Assembly (NCBI GenBank): GCA_963771705.1
Contig: CAVYUP010000006.1
Coordinates: 248,001-312,000 of the forward strand
Length of the DNA: 64,000 bases
From: DATFVA01 sp963771705
GTDB taxonomy: Bacteria > Bacteroidota > Ignavibacteria > Ignavibacteriales > Ignavibacteriaceae
Direction: 5' to 3'
The notes under the pieces are model-generated. The model searched no databases and was not told the origin of the DNA. It saw nothing but the letters and a program-made list of their open reading frames with translations. Position 1 is the stretch's first letter; each line of letters opens with the position of its first letter. Both the position numbers and the translations under genes were made by a program. Positions 8,433 to 17,980 of this stretch are shown in pieces.

Positions 8433-10853
8433 CTACTGCAGACTTAAAATAATATGTACAATATTGTTTACCGAAAGGTCCTGCTGCACATCCTGGTGAA
8501 CTGTGCCAAGAGCAGCACGGAATGACAGGTTTGCAGGAAGCAGCTCTTTGGTAATTTCACCGTTCGAATTTGTTAATCCGATTTCTCTCCACGCACCTGA
8601 GTAATATCTTACATCTGCGTTATTTACCGGCTGGTTCTGTTGATCCTTTACCTGTACAGTGCAGAGAACAGTTGAATATGTCACTATTGGATTAGTATTT
8701 AAATCCTGCTGCTTATCTGTAGAAACATATTCATAGGTCATTCTGAAGCTGTAATTATTCGGCAGCAGTTCTTTATGAGAAACTCCATTTATTGTTGTCC
8801 CAAAGTCTCTCCACGCTCCCGCATAATATTGAACCGTTCCCTGGTCTATTAAGCTGCCTGTACTATTTTGTAATTGAACTTCCGCATTCACTGTCTGGAA
8901 TATTACAGTCGCATTTGAACTTATATCCTGCTGTTTATCGTTGCTGCCATACTCATACGTCATTCTGAAGCTATAGTTAACTGGTAAAAGTTCTTTTGAT
9001 GCAACTCCATTTACAGTTATACCGAAATCTCTCCACGCACCTGCATAATATTTAACAGTTCCTTCATCTATTAATTGTCCTGAGCTGTTTTCTAATTCTA
9101 CCTGTGCGTTTACAGTATGGAATGTATAAGTATTATTCTGTGCTGGGACATTATTTACTGTTTGATTTGCTCCTTCATAAAATACCCTTACGCTAACATT
9201 TGGTTTAGTTGTTACTACAGTAAACGTTCCATCGCCATTATCCACAGCATCTTTCCAGCTTGTATCATAGTATTTTACATTACTGGCAGGTATTTGTGTT
9301 CCCTGGCTGTTGGTTAGGGTTACCAGGAGGTTTGGATTTTGTACAGTTGAAGAAACAGTAAAATTAAGCTCATTCTGGTAACGATAAATTGGATTCAAAA
9401 CACTAATGGTAACAGAATCATCTGGATTAATAATATTTGTAGAAGGTACATAAGCTTGTAAAATCGAATCAGATATTATGGTTGTAACAAGGGGATATCC
9501 ATTCCAAAAGGCTTCGGACTGACTATTAAAACCAGAACCATATATTGATACAGTAAAACTATTGTCTCCCGCTTGAACTGAGGAGGGAGACAGACTATTA
9601 AGTGAATCTAAAACAGATTTACTATTAATTCTTTGACGAATAAATAAAGTTTGAGGGTAAAGAAAATTATAAGCATCTTTGGTTACAAATTCATTGCTTG
9701 TAGCATTTCTGTATCTTGTATCGATTTTAATAAATATTGTCTTTAATTTATTGGCAGATGAAATAGTATCTCCGGTTAAATAATAGTTCTTACTGGCTGT
9801 TAAATCAGAATTTAATTCCTGAACGAATTCTTCATCGCCAATCCAGTTATAATCTTGAAGTTGATGTATATATGAAGTAAGACTATCCAACAAACTAACG
9901 ATGGTTTCCTGTTTTGGAGGATAAAATAAGAATGGATTATCCAATTCCTGCCGTGTAATACTGCTGTCAGAAGGATATTCGTTTGAGTTGTATAAATCAA
10001 TAATGTATTTATATACGCCGGGATTCCTGGTTCTTAGTAACCCGGCATATATATAAAGTCTGTTATCAGTTACAATATTTAATGAAGCTTTTAATGTATT
10101 TATATAAGTTGCTGTACTAATATTTTTTAATATTTCACTTGCATCATATCTTGAAAATCTATCATCATTATGAAGAGCCATATTTATTGCTAATTGTTCG
10201 GTCTCCGGATCATTTACTTCAGCGAGATAGTCTAGAGCAACAAAACTATTCACTGCATAACGTCTTAATATTATTGCAGCCTCGTTCCTATATGCCGAAC
10301 TCAGAAAAGGTTTTAAGTTGTAAATTTGGGCCCGAAAATAGGGGACAGAAGTAGTATCAGCAAATTCTTTCGAAAAATATTTTTTAATAAATTGCCATCC
10401 GTAACTGTCGTTATAAGTTTTCTGTAAATATGAAGCAAAAAGCATTGTATCGAAATAATTAATATCATTTTTGCTTAGCGAGTCAATTTCATCTTTAAAT
10501 TCCTGATGAAAAGTAGTGTCATTTAAATCCATTATTGTTCTTAATATAATCGTTTTTTGTTCCATATTCCTCATTCGGGGGAACCGGTTAGTATTGGGTT
10601 TTTGCATTAATAATTTAAGCTCAGGAATTGCTGAGTATATCCTTTTTTCACCAATCCAATGGATAAGCCACCATCTCTTATCATCATTTACTGTATTCAG
10701 TGAATCAATCACTTGGTAGAAATTTTCCGGGTCTATTCCATAGCTTATAAGTTTATTTTTTGTTGAATTATCTTTTATAATTTGAGCTTCGTTAATTTGA
10801 TTCAATGAAACCCAAATCATAAGAGTAACTAACATAATGGTAATATATTTCAT
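8433..10853 (-). CDS. Secreted protein with helical repeats, IPT/TIG-like domain and four tandem YYxGAWR beta domains
   Basis: 806 residues with an N-terminal signal peptide. Residues about 30-330 are helical and repeat-like (HEAT-like pairs, e.g. AIPELKLLMQK). An IPT/TIG-like domain follows (LNSLSPSSVQAGDNSFTVSI, then YGSGF). The C-terminal 270 residues are four tandem copies of a roughly 75-residue domain with VKYYDTSWKD, VKYYAGAWRDFG, VQYYAGAWRDFG and VRYYSGAWREIG, each then giving KELLP.NYSFRMTYEY or a variant. There is no T9SS sorting domain and the protein ends with a last beta strand, so it is either an ordinary secreted protein or retained by its partners. Function unknown; the repeats suggest a carbohydrate- or protein-binding stalk. 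Confidence 0.75.
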   Translation of the reverse strand: MKYITIMLVTLMIWVSLNQINEAQIIKDNSTKNKLISYGIDPENFYQVIDSLNTVNDDKRWWLIHWIGEKRIYSAIPELKLLMQKPNTNRFPRMRNMEQKTIILRTIMDLNDTTFHQEFKDEIDSLSKNDINYFDTMLFASYLQKTYNDSYGWQFIKKYFSKEFADTTSVPYFRAQIYNLKPFLSSAYRNEAAIILRRYAVNSFVALDYLAEVNDPETEQLAINMALHNDDRFSRYDASEILKNISTATYINTLKASLNIVTDNRLYIYAGLLRTRNPGVYKYIIDLYNSNEYPSDSSITRQELDNPFLFYPPKQETIVSLLDSLTSYIHQLQDYNWIGDEEFVQELNSDLTASKNYYLTGDTISSANKLKTIFIKIDTRYRNATSNEFVTKDAYNFLYPQTLFIRQRINSKSVLDSLNSLSPSSVQAGDNSFTVSIYGSGFNSQSEAFWNGYPLVTTIISDSILQAYVPSTNIINPDDSVTISVLNPIYRYQNELNFTVSSTVQNPNLLVTLTNSQGTQIPASNVKYYDTSWKDAVDNGDGTFTVVTTKPNVSVRVFYEGANQTVNNVPAQNNTYTFHTVNAQVELENSSGQLIDEGTVKYYAGAWRDFGITVNGVASKELLPVNYSFRMTYEYGSNDKQQDISSNATVIFQTVNAEVQLQNSTGSLIDQGTVQYYAGAWRDFGTTINGVSHKELLPNNYSFRMTYEYVSTDKQQDLNTNPIVTYSTVLCTVQVKDQQNQPVNNADVRYYSGAWREIGLTNSNGEITKELLPANLSFRAALGTVHQDVQQDLSVNNIVHIILSLQ

Positions 10854-10877
10854 TTTTGAGATCCTTCTGAATAAAAA

Positions 10878-12620
10878 TTAGTTTGGAAATCTTATGACTT
10901 CAGGAATTAATGTATTTCTGACATAATCAAGTCCTGCTTCAACAGCTTCATCTTCATATTTTTCCTTAAAATTCTTGTTGCTTTCTAAGTAGTTTTCCGT
11001 AGCTTGCTTTAAGAATTGATCAAATTTTTCTTTTCTCATATCTAGATATTTTGAGATACTTAGTATCTTACACCAATCTACCGGAGGAGTTTCAATCCAA
11101 TTAATGGCATTTAATGCTACATCATAGTACTGTTTTAAACTATCTTTGTATTGAGATATATGTTTCAACTCGTGTTCTCTTGTTTTTGGAAGAGGGTAAT
11201 AAATTAACTTCCTTCCTTCACTTTCTACTTCAAGAATAGCATTAAGATCTTTTAGTACATCTTCTCTTTGACTGATATTTTGAATGCCTGAAAGGATGCC
11301 ATTCTCATCATCAATTATTGTCGGTGTGGAAAATACTTTGTTGATTTCGTTAATACAGTAACCCCATGATAGTGAAAACATCATGGTATCTATATAATAA
11401 TAAGAATTGTAACTTTTATAGTAATCACCAGTAAAGGGGGGTAGAATAGAAGCAGCCCAGCCACCTTGATCATCCAGGTTTGTCGAGCAAGTTATATCAT
11501 TATTGATTTCTTTTTTTACCGAAAACATATTTCTTAAAATCTCTATAATGACTGAATTTTTAAGGTCATCATCTAATAGAGGTCTTGTCGTATCACAATT
11601 AACATCAACCAATAAATCTCCAAAAGCCTGTTTTGCAGAAACCAAATCACCACCAAAACAAGTTCCTCCAACGATAATTATATCAGGCAATATTTCATCT
11701 TCTTTTTTTATACTTTCATTTTGTGTTTTGAGAGATTTTATTTCAATTTTATTTTTTTTCTCTTTTGGATGAGTTGCAAGCTGTTCTACTAAACCCACTC
11801 CTATTCTTACAGTTTCTTCATCGTTCTCAAGGCTGTCTGCAGCAGCAAATATTATTGGCTGCGGTATCCCATTGAAATAAGCTGAGGTGTCTGTACCATG
11901 TACTAATGCGCCCGCTGCACATCCTTCCATCATTCCTACTTCAAATAATTGGTCAGAAGGGAAATCTTGTACACTTCCGTCATACATTTGTTTCTTAACC
12001 GTAATCAATGCCGTTTCGCCAACTGAAATTGTGGCTGGATCTATATTAGCTAATAAATCATAGGTTTGCACGGTAACTTCAATTATAAGTTCATTATAAT
12101 CCCAGTCATCACCGGCTGCTTCAAAACCTATTTGATAAATATTGTCTGCTATTTGTGTAATAACAGCCCCAGCTTCATATCACTGATATATTGTTCCCCA
12201 GCTGTTATAATACCAGTAAATTCCAAACTCAATATTTGTTCCCGGGGGATAACCTTGTGATTCCCAGGTAAAACCAATGTTCCGATTACCGTATTCAACC
12301 AATGTTTGCTGTTCGGGTTGTCTTAATAATAAATCAATTTTTGAACTGCCGGCAGCTTCGCTAAATATAATTCTTGCAGTTACCTTCCCTCCTTCGAGTA
12401 AATTTATAGTTGACACGGGATTATCAGATTGGAATTCCTGTTTCTGTGTAATTGACTTCTCCCCACCACTTAAATAAATAGAATCAGGAAAGACTACTAA
12501 AGGATTTTGACGACCAGGTGAAATATTAGGATTTATTTCTACCCTGTCCTCAATAATTGTTTGTGCGAATGCGAACGAAGAAACTGCAAGAGTAAGTAGA
12601 ATTATAGTGATTTTGTTCAT
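10878..12620 (-). pseudogene. Secreted protein with HELKH motif, interrupted by an in-frame TGA
   Basis: Two open segments lie in the same frame: 12620-12180 (146 codons, signal peptide MNKITIILLTLAVSSFAFAQ) and, directly after TGA at 12182-12180, 433 further codons to 10878. The sequence across the stop is continuous in sense (SWGTIYQ-stop-YEAGAVITQIADN), so this was one protein of about 580 residues. The second segment holds an Ig-like region, a Cys-containing middle, and REHELKHISQYKDSLKQ (HExxH, possible zinc site as in DUF922-type proteins). TGA to TGG (Trp) is a one-base change. TGA is an ordinary stop elsewhere here (for example at 55029 and 52803). The GTG at 12071 could restart translation but would lack a signal peptide. 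Confidence 0.7.
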
Positions 12621-13020
12621 AAAGGCTCCCCAAAGCTAGATTGTCCCTATTATTTGAATGAATAATATGGAAAGAAAAATTAAGAGTCAAGAAAAATATT
12701 GCTTGCTCTATTAATTCTTAGTAGGCACAATGAATATTTTAATGTGTATCAACCAAGTGTAGATACTAATTACAACCGCCCTTTTTATTAAAAGTAACTT
12801 TGAAAGGAAAGGAATTTAGAGTCATATTTTCCTATGAGTTGTCTTTCTATTTCGATCATCGCTCTTAAAGTAATTGTTAACAGACTCATTTAGAAATTTG
12901 ATGTTGACTGACTTTTTCATAATCTTTACAAAGTTCCCCTGTCAGCCAGATTCCAAAGTTATCATATTTTTCCCCTTTCTAACTTTTTTAATGTAGAACG
13001 GAAATCTGACATGATATTTT

Positions 13021-13068
13021 TTCGAGTTCTCATTTCGGTCGCGGAGCCAAGCGACACAATAACTCGAA
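13021..13068. repeat. Two-part inverted repeat
   Basis: TTCGAGTT (13021-13028) pairs with AACTCGAA (13061-13068), and inside it GTCGC (13038-13042) pairs with GCGAC (13051-13055). This would make a cruciform or RNA stem with an internal bulge. Confidence 0.6.
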
Positions 13069-13080
13069 GCTAATTTTTCC

Positions 13081-13113
13081 GGGCCGGTATTTTTACTGGC
13101 CCATTCTTTTTTT
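13081..13113 (+). terminator. Terminator-like hairpin without an obvious upstream gene
   Basis: GGGCCGGTA and TACTGGCCC (one G-T pair) enclose TTTT and are followed after ATTC by seven T. It has the right shape for a plus-strand terminator 13 bases after the inverted repeat at 13021-13068, which hints at a short transcript ending here. Confidence 0.4.
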
Positions 13114-13375
13114 ATAAGCCAATCTCCACGAAAATGTACATTAATCTCTCCTTTAATCATAGCTTGGCAGATTCGCAGCCTCCTGGAAGTTTCGGATACC
13201 AGCAGGATTATTTTAGGGGCTTAAGAGAGTAAATGTGAATGTCTTTGATGACACTACTTCGATGTGTAAAGAGTTGCTCTTATAATTCGTTTGAATTATT
13301 TGATAATCGGATAACTAACCCCTATTTTAACCTCTATCATAAGAAATAAACTGTTCTCAATTAGAAGGAGTAAGT

Positions 13376-15952
13376 ATGAAAGTTATCAATACTTTTAGAA
13401 ACTTCCCCATTCTCCTCCTCGGTATATTCCTGGTTATCTCCGGTGTATTAAATGCGCAAACTAACTACGCGTATGTATGGAGCGATGTTCCGGAGACAGA
13501 AATTTCACCAGCCGGTACACGCTATATCATTCCCGATGAATACAGAATGTTGGAGCTTAACCTTCAGGAAATTTCGAATGTACTCAATCGGGCGCCTGAG
13601 GAAGCAGACATTTATGTTAATAATTCCTCTTTTTTACTGGCTTTGCCATTACCAGATGGGGGCTTCCTGTCGTTTAGGATAGTCGATTCGCCGGTAATGT
13701 CCGAAGGCCTGGCTGTAAAATATCCGCAAATTAAAACGTATCTGGGACAGGGAATTGAGGACAGAACAGCAAGGGTGAGATTTGATGTAACACCTGAAGG
13801 ATTTCACGCAATGATAATTTCCGGAAAAGGAATAGTTTATATAGATCCATACTCACTGGGTGATTCACGGTATTATATCTCATACGATATAAAGGATTTT
13901 CGGCCGTCAGAAGAAGAACTTAATGCTCAGTGTGCTGTATATGGTGAAAATTCGGAATCTGTAGAAGAATTAAGAAATTTAGTTATGAATAATCAGGAAG
14001 TTAGAATAGGTTCGCAGTTAAGAACATACCGGCTTGCCTGTGCAGCTACAGGAGAGTATACAATTTTCCACGGAGGAACAGTGGTTCTTGGGCTCGCGGC
14101 AGTTGTAACGGCAATAAATAGAGTTACCGGTGTCTATGAAACTGAAGTCGGCGTAAGAATGGAGTTAGTTCCAAATAATGATTTGATTATCTATACTGTC
14201 CCTAATAGCGATCCTTATACAAATAATGACGGAGTTGCTATGTTGAGTCAGAATCAATCTAACATAGATGCGGTCATAGGCAGCGCTAACTATGATATAG
14301 GTCATGTGTTCAGCACAGGCGGAGGAGGTGTTGCTTATCTTGCTATCGTATGCCAGAGCGGATACAAAGCAAGAGGAGTTACAGGTTTATCCCAGCCGAT
14401 TGGTGATCCATTTTATATTGATTATGTGGCGCACGAAATGGGACATCAGTTCGGTGCCAATCATCCGTTTAATGGAAGTGCAGGCTCCTGTAGCGGCGGA
14501 AACAGGAATGCCGCTACTGCATATGAACCCGGCAGTGGAAGTACTATAATGGCTTATGCGGGGATCTGTGGTTCGCAGAACCTGCAGAACCACAGCGATG
14601 CCTATTTCCATAATATATCATATGTGGAAATTGCTAATTATACAAATAATAGTTCCGGTAATTCCTGTCCGGTTGTAACTCCAACCGGAAATAGTGAACC
14701 TTCGGTTACAGTTCCGGCTGGAGAGTATACAATTCCTATCAACACTCCTTTTATGCTGGAAGGTTCAGGATCTGATCCGGATGGTGATACTTTAACTTAT
14801 TGCTGGGAAGAATGGGACCTTGGTCCTGCCGGTCACCCGAACTCTCCTTCTGGTAATGCCCCTATCTTCAGATCTTTTGATCCTGCTGCAGCGCCTTATC
14901 GGTGCTTTCCCAAACTTTCGGATATTTTAAATAATACACAGACCATTGGTGAAATTTTACCTTCTTATACTCGGACCCTTACTTTCAGACTGACTGTAAG
15001 AGATAACAGGGCGGGCGGCGGTGGCGTAAATTATGCACAAATGCAGGCGATAAATGTTACTAACACTGCTGGTCCGTTCCTCATAACAGAGCCCAATGCT
15101 TCCGTTACATGGGAGGGCAGTACAACACAGACAGTTGTTTGGGATGTCGCCAACACAAGCGTTGCCCCGGTTAATGTTTCCAATGTTAATATTCTTCTTT
15201 CTGTTGACGGCGGTTTGAATTTTACAGAAATACTTTCATCAAATACTCCAAATGACGGAACAGAGGATGTCACCGTGCCGAACCTGCCCACAAACCAGGC
15301 AAGAATAAAAGTGGAAGCAATCGGAAATGTCTTCTTCGATGTATCAAATACAAATTTTACGATCCTTGATAATCCGGTGCCGGTGGAACTGACAGCTTTT
15401 TTTGCCGCCAAATTAGAAAATAGCGTTATGTTGAAATGGACGACTGCAACTGAGACCAATAATAAAGGATTTAGCGTTGAACGAAGCGGTAATAATGTTG
15501 ATTTCAATGAGATCGCTTTTTTAAATGGGAAGGGCACAACAACTGAGGTAAAAGATTATCAATATGTGGATGCTTTATCAAAACCGGGGAATTATTACTA
15601 TCGGTTGAAGCAGGTAGATTTAAATGGATCATTTGATTATTCCAAATCTATTGAGTTCGAACTGAAAGGACCTGAAGTCTTTACATTATCTCAAAATTAT
15701 CCTAATCCTTTTAATCCGTCTACCGTGATTAAATTTTCCTTACCGGTCGATTCACACATTAGTATCCAGTTGTTCAATACCCTTGGAGAAAAAGTTGATG
15801 AGTTGGCAAATTCAAATTACAGCATTGGCCACCATGAAATCAATTTTGATGCTTCCGGGTTATCAAATGGAGTTTACTATTATACAATTAATGCTGTCGG
15901 TACTGACGGTAGTAATTTCAAATCGACAAAAAAAATGGTTTTAATAAAATAA
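13376..15952 (+). CDS. Reprolysin-like (M12B-type) zinc metalloprotease with T9SS sorting domain
   Basis: 858 residues with AAGGAG seven bases before ATG. Signal peptide 1-27 (ends LNAQ); a propeptide-like beta region with TARVRFDVTPEGFHAMI; then the catalytic domain with HEMGHQFGANH at about 353-363, the metzincin HExxHxxGxxH motif, and the Met-turn candidate STIMAYAGICG. Cys pairs near CSGGNRNAA and CG suggest a disulfide as in reprolysins. Two Ig/FN3-like domains follow and a type IX sorting domain (LSQNYPNPFNPSTVIKFSL ... KKMVLIK). Expected to be exported by the T9SS and anchored or released as a surface protease. Monocistronic; the next bases are a PAP2 remnant. Confidence 0.9.
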   Translation: MKVINTFRNFPILLLGIFLVISGVLNAQTNYAYVWSDVPETEISPAGTRYIIPDEYRMLELNLQEISNVLNRAPEEADIYVNNSSFLLALPLPDGGFLSFRIVDSPVMSEGLAVKYPQIKTYLGQGIEDRTARVRFDVTPEGFHAMIISGKGIVYIDPYSLGDSRYYISYDIKDFRPSEEELNAQCAVYGENSESVEELRNLVMNNQEVRIGSQLRTYRLACAATGEYTIFHGGTVVLGLAAVVTAINRVTGVYETEVGVRMELVPNNDLIIYTVPNSDPYTNNDGVAMLSQNQSNIDAVIGSANYDIGHVFSTGGGGVAYLAIVCQSGYKARGVTGLSQPIGDPFYIDYVAHEMGHQFGANHPFNGSAGSCSGGNRNAATAYEPGSGSTIMAYAGICGSQNLQNHSDAYFHNISYVEIANYTNNSSGNSCPVVTPTGNSEPSVTVPAGEYTIPINTPFMLEGSGSDPDGDTLTYCWEEWDLGPAGHPNSPSGNAPIFRSFDPAAAPYRCFPKLSDILNNTQTIGEILPSYTRTLTFRLTVRDNRAGGGGVNYAQMQAINVTNTAGPFLITEPNASVTWEGSTTQTVVWDVANTSVAPVNVSNVNILLSVDGGLNFTEILSSNTPNDGTEDVTVPNLPTNQARIKVEAIGNVFFDVSNTNFTILDNPVPVELTAFFAAKLENSVMLKWTTATETNNKGFSVERSGNNVDFNEIAFLNGKGTTTEVKDYQYVDALSKPGNYYYRLKQVDLNGSFDYSKSIEFELKGPEVFTLSQNYPNPFNPSTVIKFSLPVDSHISIQLFNTLGEKVDELANSNYSIGHHEINFDASGLSNGVYYYTINAVGTDGSNFKSTKKMVLIK

Positions 15953-16138
15953 CGCCATTTGTCTTTTGTCCGCTTTGTAATTTATGTATTTGCATCTGTT
16001 CTGTTTTTTTTAATCGGCATAGCCAGGTTGTTCACTTCTCATTACCCCGCCGAGGTCATCGCTGGCTGGTGCGCAGGTATATTCTGGCTTGCCGTAGTTG
16101 ACTTCATTTTCAGAAAAAATAGTCCGGCATATTCCTGA
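15953..16138 (+). pseudogene. PAP2-family phosphatase C-terminal fragment
   Basis: Directly after the protease stop, an open frame without a start codon reads ...VFASVLFFLIGIARLFTSHY, then PAEVIAGWCAGIFWLAVVDF and a TGA at 16136-16138. This matches the last motif and final membrane helix of type 2 phosphatidic acid phosphatases (SRxxxxxHxxxDVxxG). The key residues are decayed: Ala for Ser, one residue lost before His, Glu for Asp. The rest of the gene, including the KxxxxxxRP and SGH motifs, is missing. Confidence 0.65.
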
Positions 16139-16202
16139 AGATACCTCTGTTCAGCTTTCTAAAGCCAGTTCAATTAACTCACTAGTATAAGAACTGCAGT
16201 TC

Positions 16203-17120
16203 TTACACGGCGTGCGGGGTTTTAGCGGTTTCCTGGTTCGAAAGTTTTTTTTCTTCCATCCTTTTTCTGGCTAATCTCATAGAATTTGTTCTGAACCGCG
16301 GAATAAAGAGAGAGAAAAAATAACTTCTTGCAATAAACCACCAGAAGCTCCTTTCGAGAAGATGTGGTGCTATATTATGCTCAATTTCTTTATGGGCTTC
16401 GGGCACTTTACTCCAGTGAAGTCCTGCAACATGGTGATGAATTGTATGGTATCCGTTATTAAACAGGAGAAAATTCAGAAGTCCTGTAAAATTCCTGGAA
16501 TGGTTCCACTGAGATTCCTCATCAGCGTGAACATGCTGCACATAATTAAACACAAGCACGCTGAAAAGTGATACCTGCTGGGGTATTATAACAAAAAGCA
16601 ATGCTTTCTGCCAGTCGAGTATTAAAGCCGCGGCGACCCACAAAACAAGTATTACATACTGGGAAATACACAGCCTGAATTTGGGCTTGTTATTTTTTTT
16701 CAGATCTTTCAGGTAATCGGCAATAGCCTTCTGCTGGTAATAACCGCTTATAGTAGGGTATGAAATAAGAGTAAGAAAATTGTTCCTTTCACTTATTCTG
16801 TATGTAATTGAATCATCACCTTCCCTGTTGTTAAACCGGTGGTGATTTTTGTTGTGAGTGGGTATCCAGGCAAAAATGGGGAAACCATAAAATACTGTCA
16901 GCCACCAGTCTGTAAGTACATTCAGCTTCTTTGAATGCCACATCGGCAGATGATTATGGTTGTGCGTCATTACTGAAACGGCAACAGACATAAAAAGGTA
17001 CCAGGTGTAAATAAAAACATTAACTCCGGTCCATTGCCATTGAACAACCAGCAATATCGTGGTGATAAATATATATGCGATGCTTTTGATATCGGCATTA
17101 TTTCTTAAGTTAAAATTCAC
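16203..17120 (-). CDS. Membrane fatty acid desaturase
   Basis: 305 residues, GTG start at 17120 with AGAGG six bases upstream. Di-iron membrane desaturase/hydroxylase of the FA_desaturase family: His box 1 HNHNH (53-57, with H62), box 2 HNKNHH (89-94), box 3 HTIHHH (225-230), plus HVHAD near 196. Four hydrophobic segments lie at about 15-50, 75-88, 150-190 and 255-272. It would introduce a double bond into acyl chains using an electron donor encoded elsewhere; acyl substrate and position cannot be told. The basic C-terminus (RLARKRMEEKK) faces the cytoplasm in the family. It stands alone between a PAP2 remnant and a small basic protein gene. Confidence 0.9.
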   Translation of the reverse strand: MNFNLRNNADIKSIAYIFITTILLVVQWQWTGVNVFIYTWYLFMSVAVSVMTHNHNHLPMWHSKKLNVLTDWWLTVFYGFPIFAWIPTHNKNHHRFNNREGDDSITYRISERNNFLTLISYPTISGYYQQKAIADYLKDLKKNNKPKFRLCISQYVILVLWVAAALILDWQKALLFVIIPQQVSLFSVLVFNYVQHVHADEESQWNHSRNFTGLLNFLLFNNGYHTIHHHVAGLHWSKVPEAHKEIEHNIAPHLLERSFWWFIARSYFFSLFIPRFRTNSMRLARKRMEEKKLSNQETAKTPHAV

Positions 17121-17276
17121 TTAATCCTCTGATTTTGATATATGATAATTTATACTGAATATATGAAGCGGGAATGACTGGAGTCAGTCAGTTTGTCATA
17201 CCGGACTTTTAATTATTCCAGATAAGTTTTTTATCTGGTTATAAAACTGAAATAATTTGCCGGGAAGTGCGGCTGC

Positions 17277-17411
17277 TTAATTAAATTTTTTGTCAAAACT
17301 CCCGGCATTATTCTTTTCATTTTTCTTATCTCGCTTGGCAGCTTTCTTTTCTTTATTAGTTTTTAAAGCTGTTTTCTTTGAACCTTTTTTCGCGTTCTGG
17401 CCTTTGCTCAT
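17277..17411 (-). CDS. Small lysine-rich protein (44 aa)
   Basis: Too short for usual gene calling: 44 codons from ATG at 17411 to TAA, reading MSKGQNAKKGSKKTALKTNK, then a K/E/A/R-rich middle and a GSFDKKFN end. There are 17 Lys and no hydrophobic segment. It resembles very small MxKGQxxKK-type basic proteins seen in Bacteroidetes genomes, function unknown; nucleic acid binding is plausible from charge. The Shine-Dalgarno match is weak (GAGAAG). A copy of the 40-bp intergenic element lies about 115 bases upstream. Confidence 0.65.
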   Translation of the reverse strand: MSKGQNAKKGSKKTALKTNKEKKAAKRDKKNEKNNAGSFDKKFN

Positions 17412-17525
17412 TTTATCTTCTCTTTCGTTTATAATTTATCTGTTATTCTTAATATACACAACTTCAAAATAACAAACTTACCTTTTCAAGTTTTATGATA
17501 ATGTAGGAAGAGTAACGCTGTTACT

Positions 17526-17567
17526 CAATCCATCCAAAGGATGAAAAAGGAACTAATCCCTTTTGGG
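17526..17567 (-). repeat. Dispersed 40-bp intergenic element, copy 1
   Basis: Minus strand: AAAAGGGATTAGTTCCTTTT followed by TCATCCTTTGGATGGATTGA. Lies 66 bases after the stop of the CsbD-like gene and 115 bases before the start of the lysine-rich small protein. Confidence 0.75.
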
Positions 17568-17632
17568 TATTATTCTCAATCGTCTGGTGACCTCCTTTGC
17601 TCACTTATCGATCAGAAAACGTTAAATATTAC

Positions 17633-17854
17633 TTACTGAGAAATTATTTTCTGTAATTCTTCTTTATTTACGCCCAGTTTAATCAGTAGGTTGCTAATAA
17701 TTGTACCATTTTTAACTTCATCATATTGAAGATCACTGTCTGTTAAATTCGGATACCTTCTTTTGAGCCTGGCTTTTTTGATGTACCAGTTTTCAATTAC
17801 TGAGGGCAAGGAAGCCGTAAATTGCTGAACCATTTTGTTATTTTTTAGAACCAT
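17633..17854 (-). CDS. CsbD-like small stress protein
   Basis: 73 residues. The core W-x(6)-KARLKRRYPNLTDSDLQY, then a short charged linker and LLIKLGVNKEELQKIIS, matches the CsbD-like pattern of Bacteroidetes (W...KLKxKYPxLTDxDLxYxEGxEDxLLxRLxxKLGxTxEEL). Family members are abundant under general stress; molecular role unknown. Ile/Asn replace the usual EGKE stretch, so it is divergent. A second ATG at codon 8 is possible. The gene sits between the OmpA gene's terminator and the 40-bp element. Confidence 0.7.
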   Translation of the reverse strand: MVLKNNKMVQQFTASLPSVIENWYIKKARLKRRYPNLTDSDLQYDEVKNGTIISNLLIKLGVNKEELQKIISQ

Positions 17855-17934
17855 TTCTTAAACCATCCTGTTTTTGTTTTAGTTCTGTTCAGTATTTAAG
17901 TGATTAGGAAAGGGACTTTTCAAAGGATTTTAAC

Positions 17935-17960
17935 AAAAAAAGGGTGTCCGAAGACACCCT
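17935..17960 (-). terminator. Rho-independent terminator of the OmpA/TSP3 gene
   Basis: Minus strand: AGGGTGTC, TTCG tetraloop, GACACCCT, then seven T. A textbook terminator 21 bases after the stop at 17981. Confidence 0.95.
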
Positions 17961-17980
17961 AAATCAGGTCAATGTTCAGC

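Larger units (their letters stand above)
12621..13375. other. Gene-free stretch with inverted repeats
   Basis: No supported gene in 755 bases. A 72-codon minus-strand frame (13160-12942) is open but contains the two inverted repeats listed below and resembles nothing I know. The last 30 bases hold the AAGGAG site of the gene at 13376. Confidence 0.5.

Noticed and set aside
12180..12182. TGA read as selenocysteine or tryptophan
   Set aside because: TGA terminates other intact genes here, no SECIS-like stem was seen after it, and the protein is not a known selenoprotein.
12942..13160. 72-codon minus-strand open frame
   Set aside because: Contains two inverted repeats and a terminator-like hairpin, and matches no family I know.
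17173..17238. Two hairpins between the lysine-rich gene and the desaturase gene as terminators
   Set aside because: TGACTG/CAGTCA and CCAGATAA/TTATCTGG stems exist but neither strand has a T run after them.
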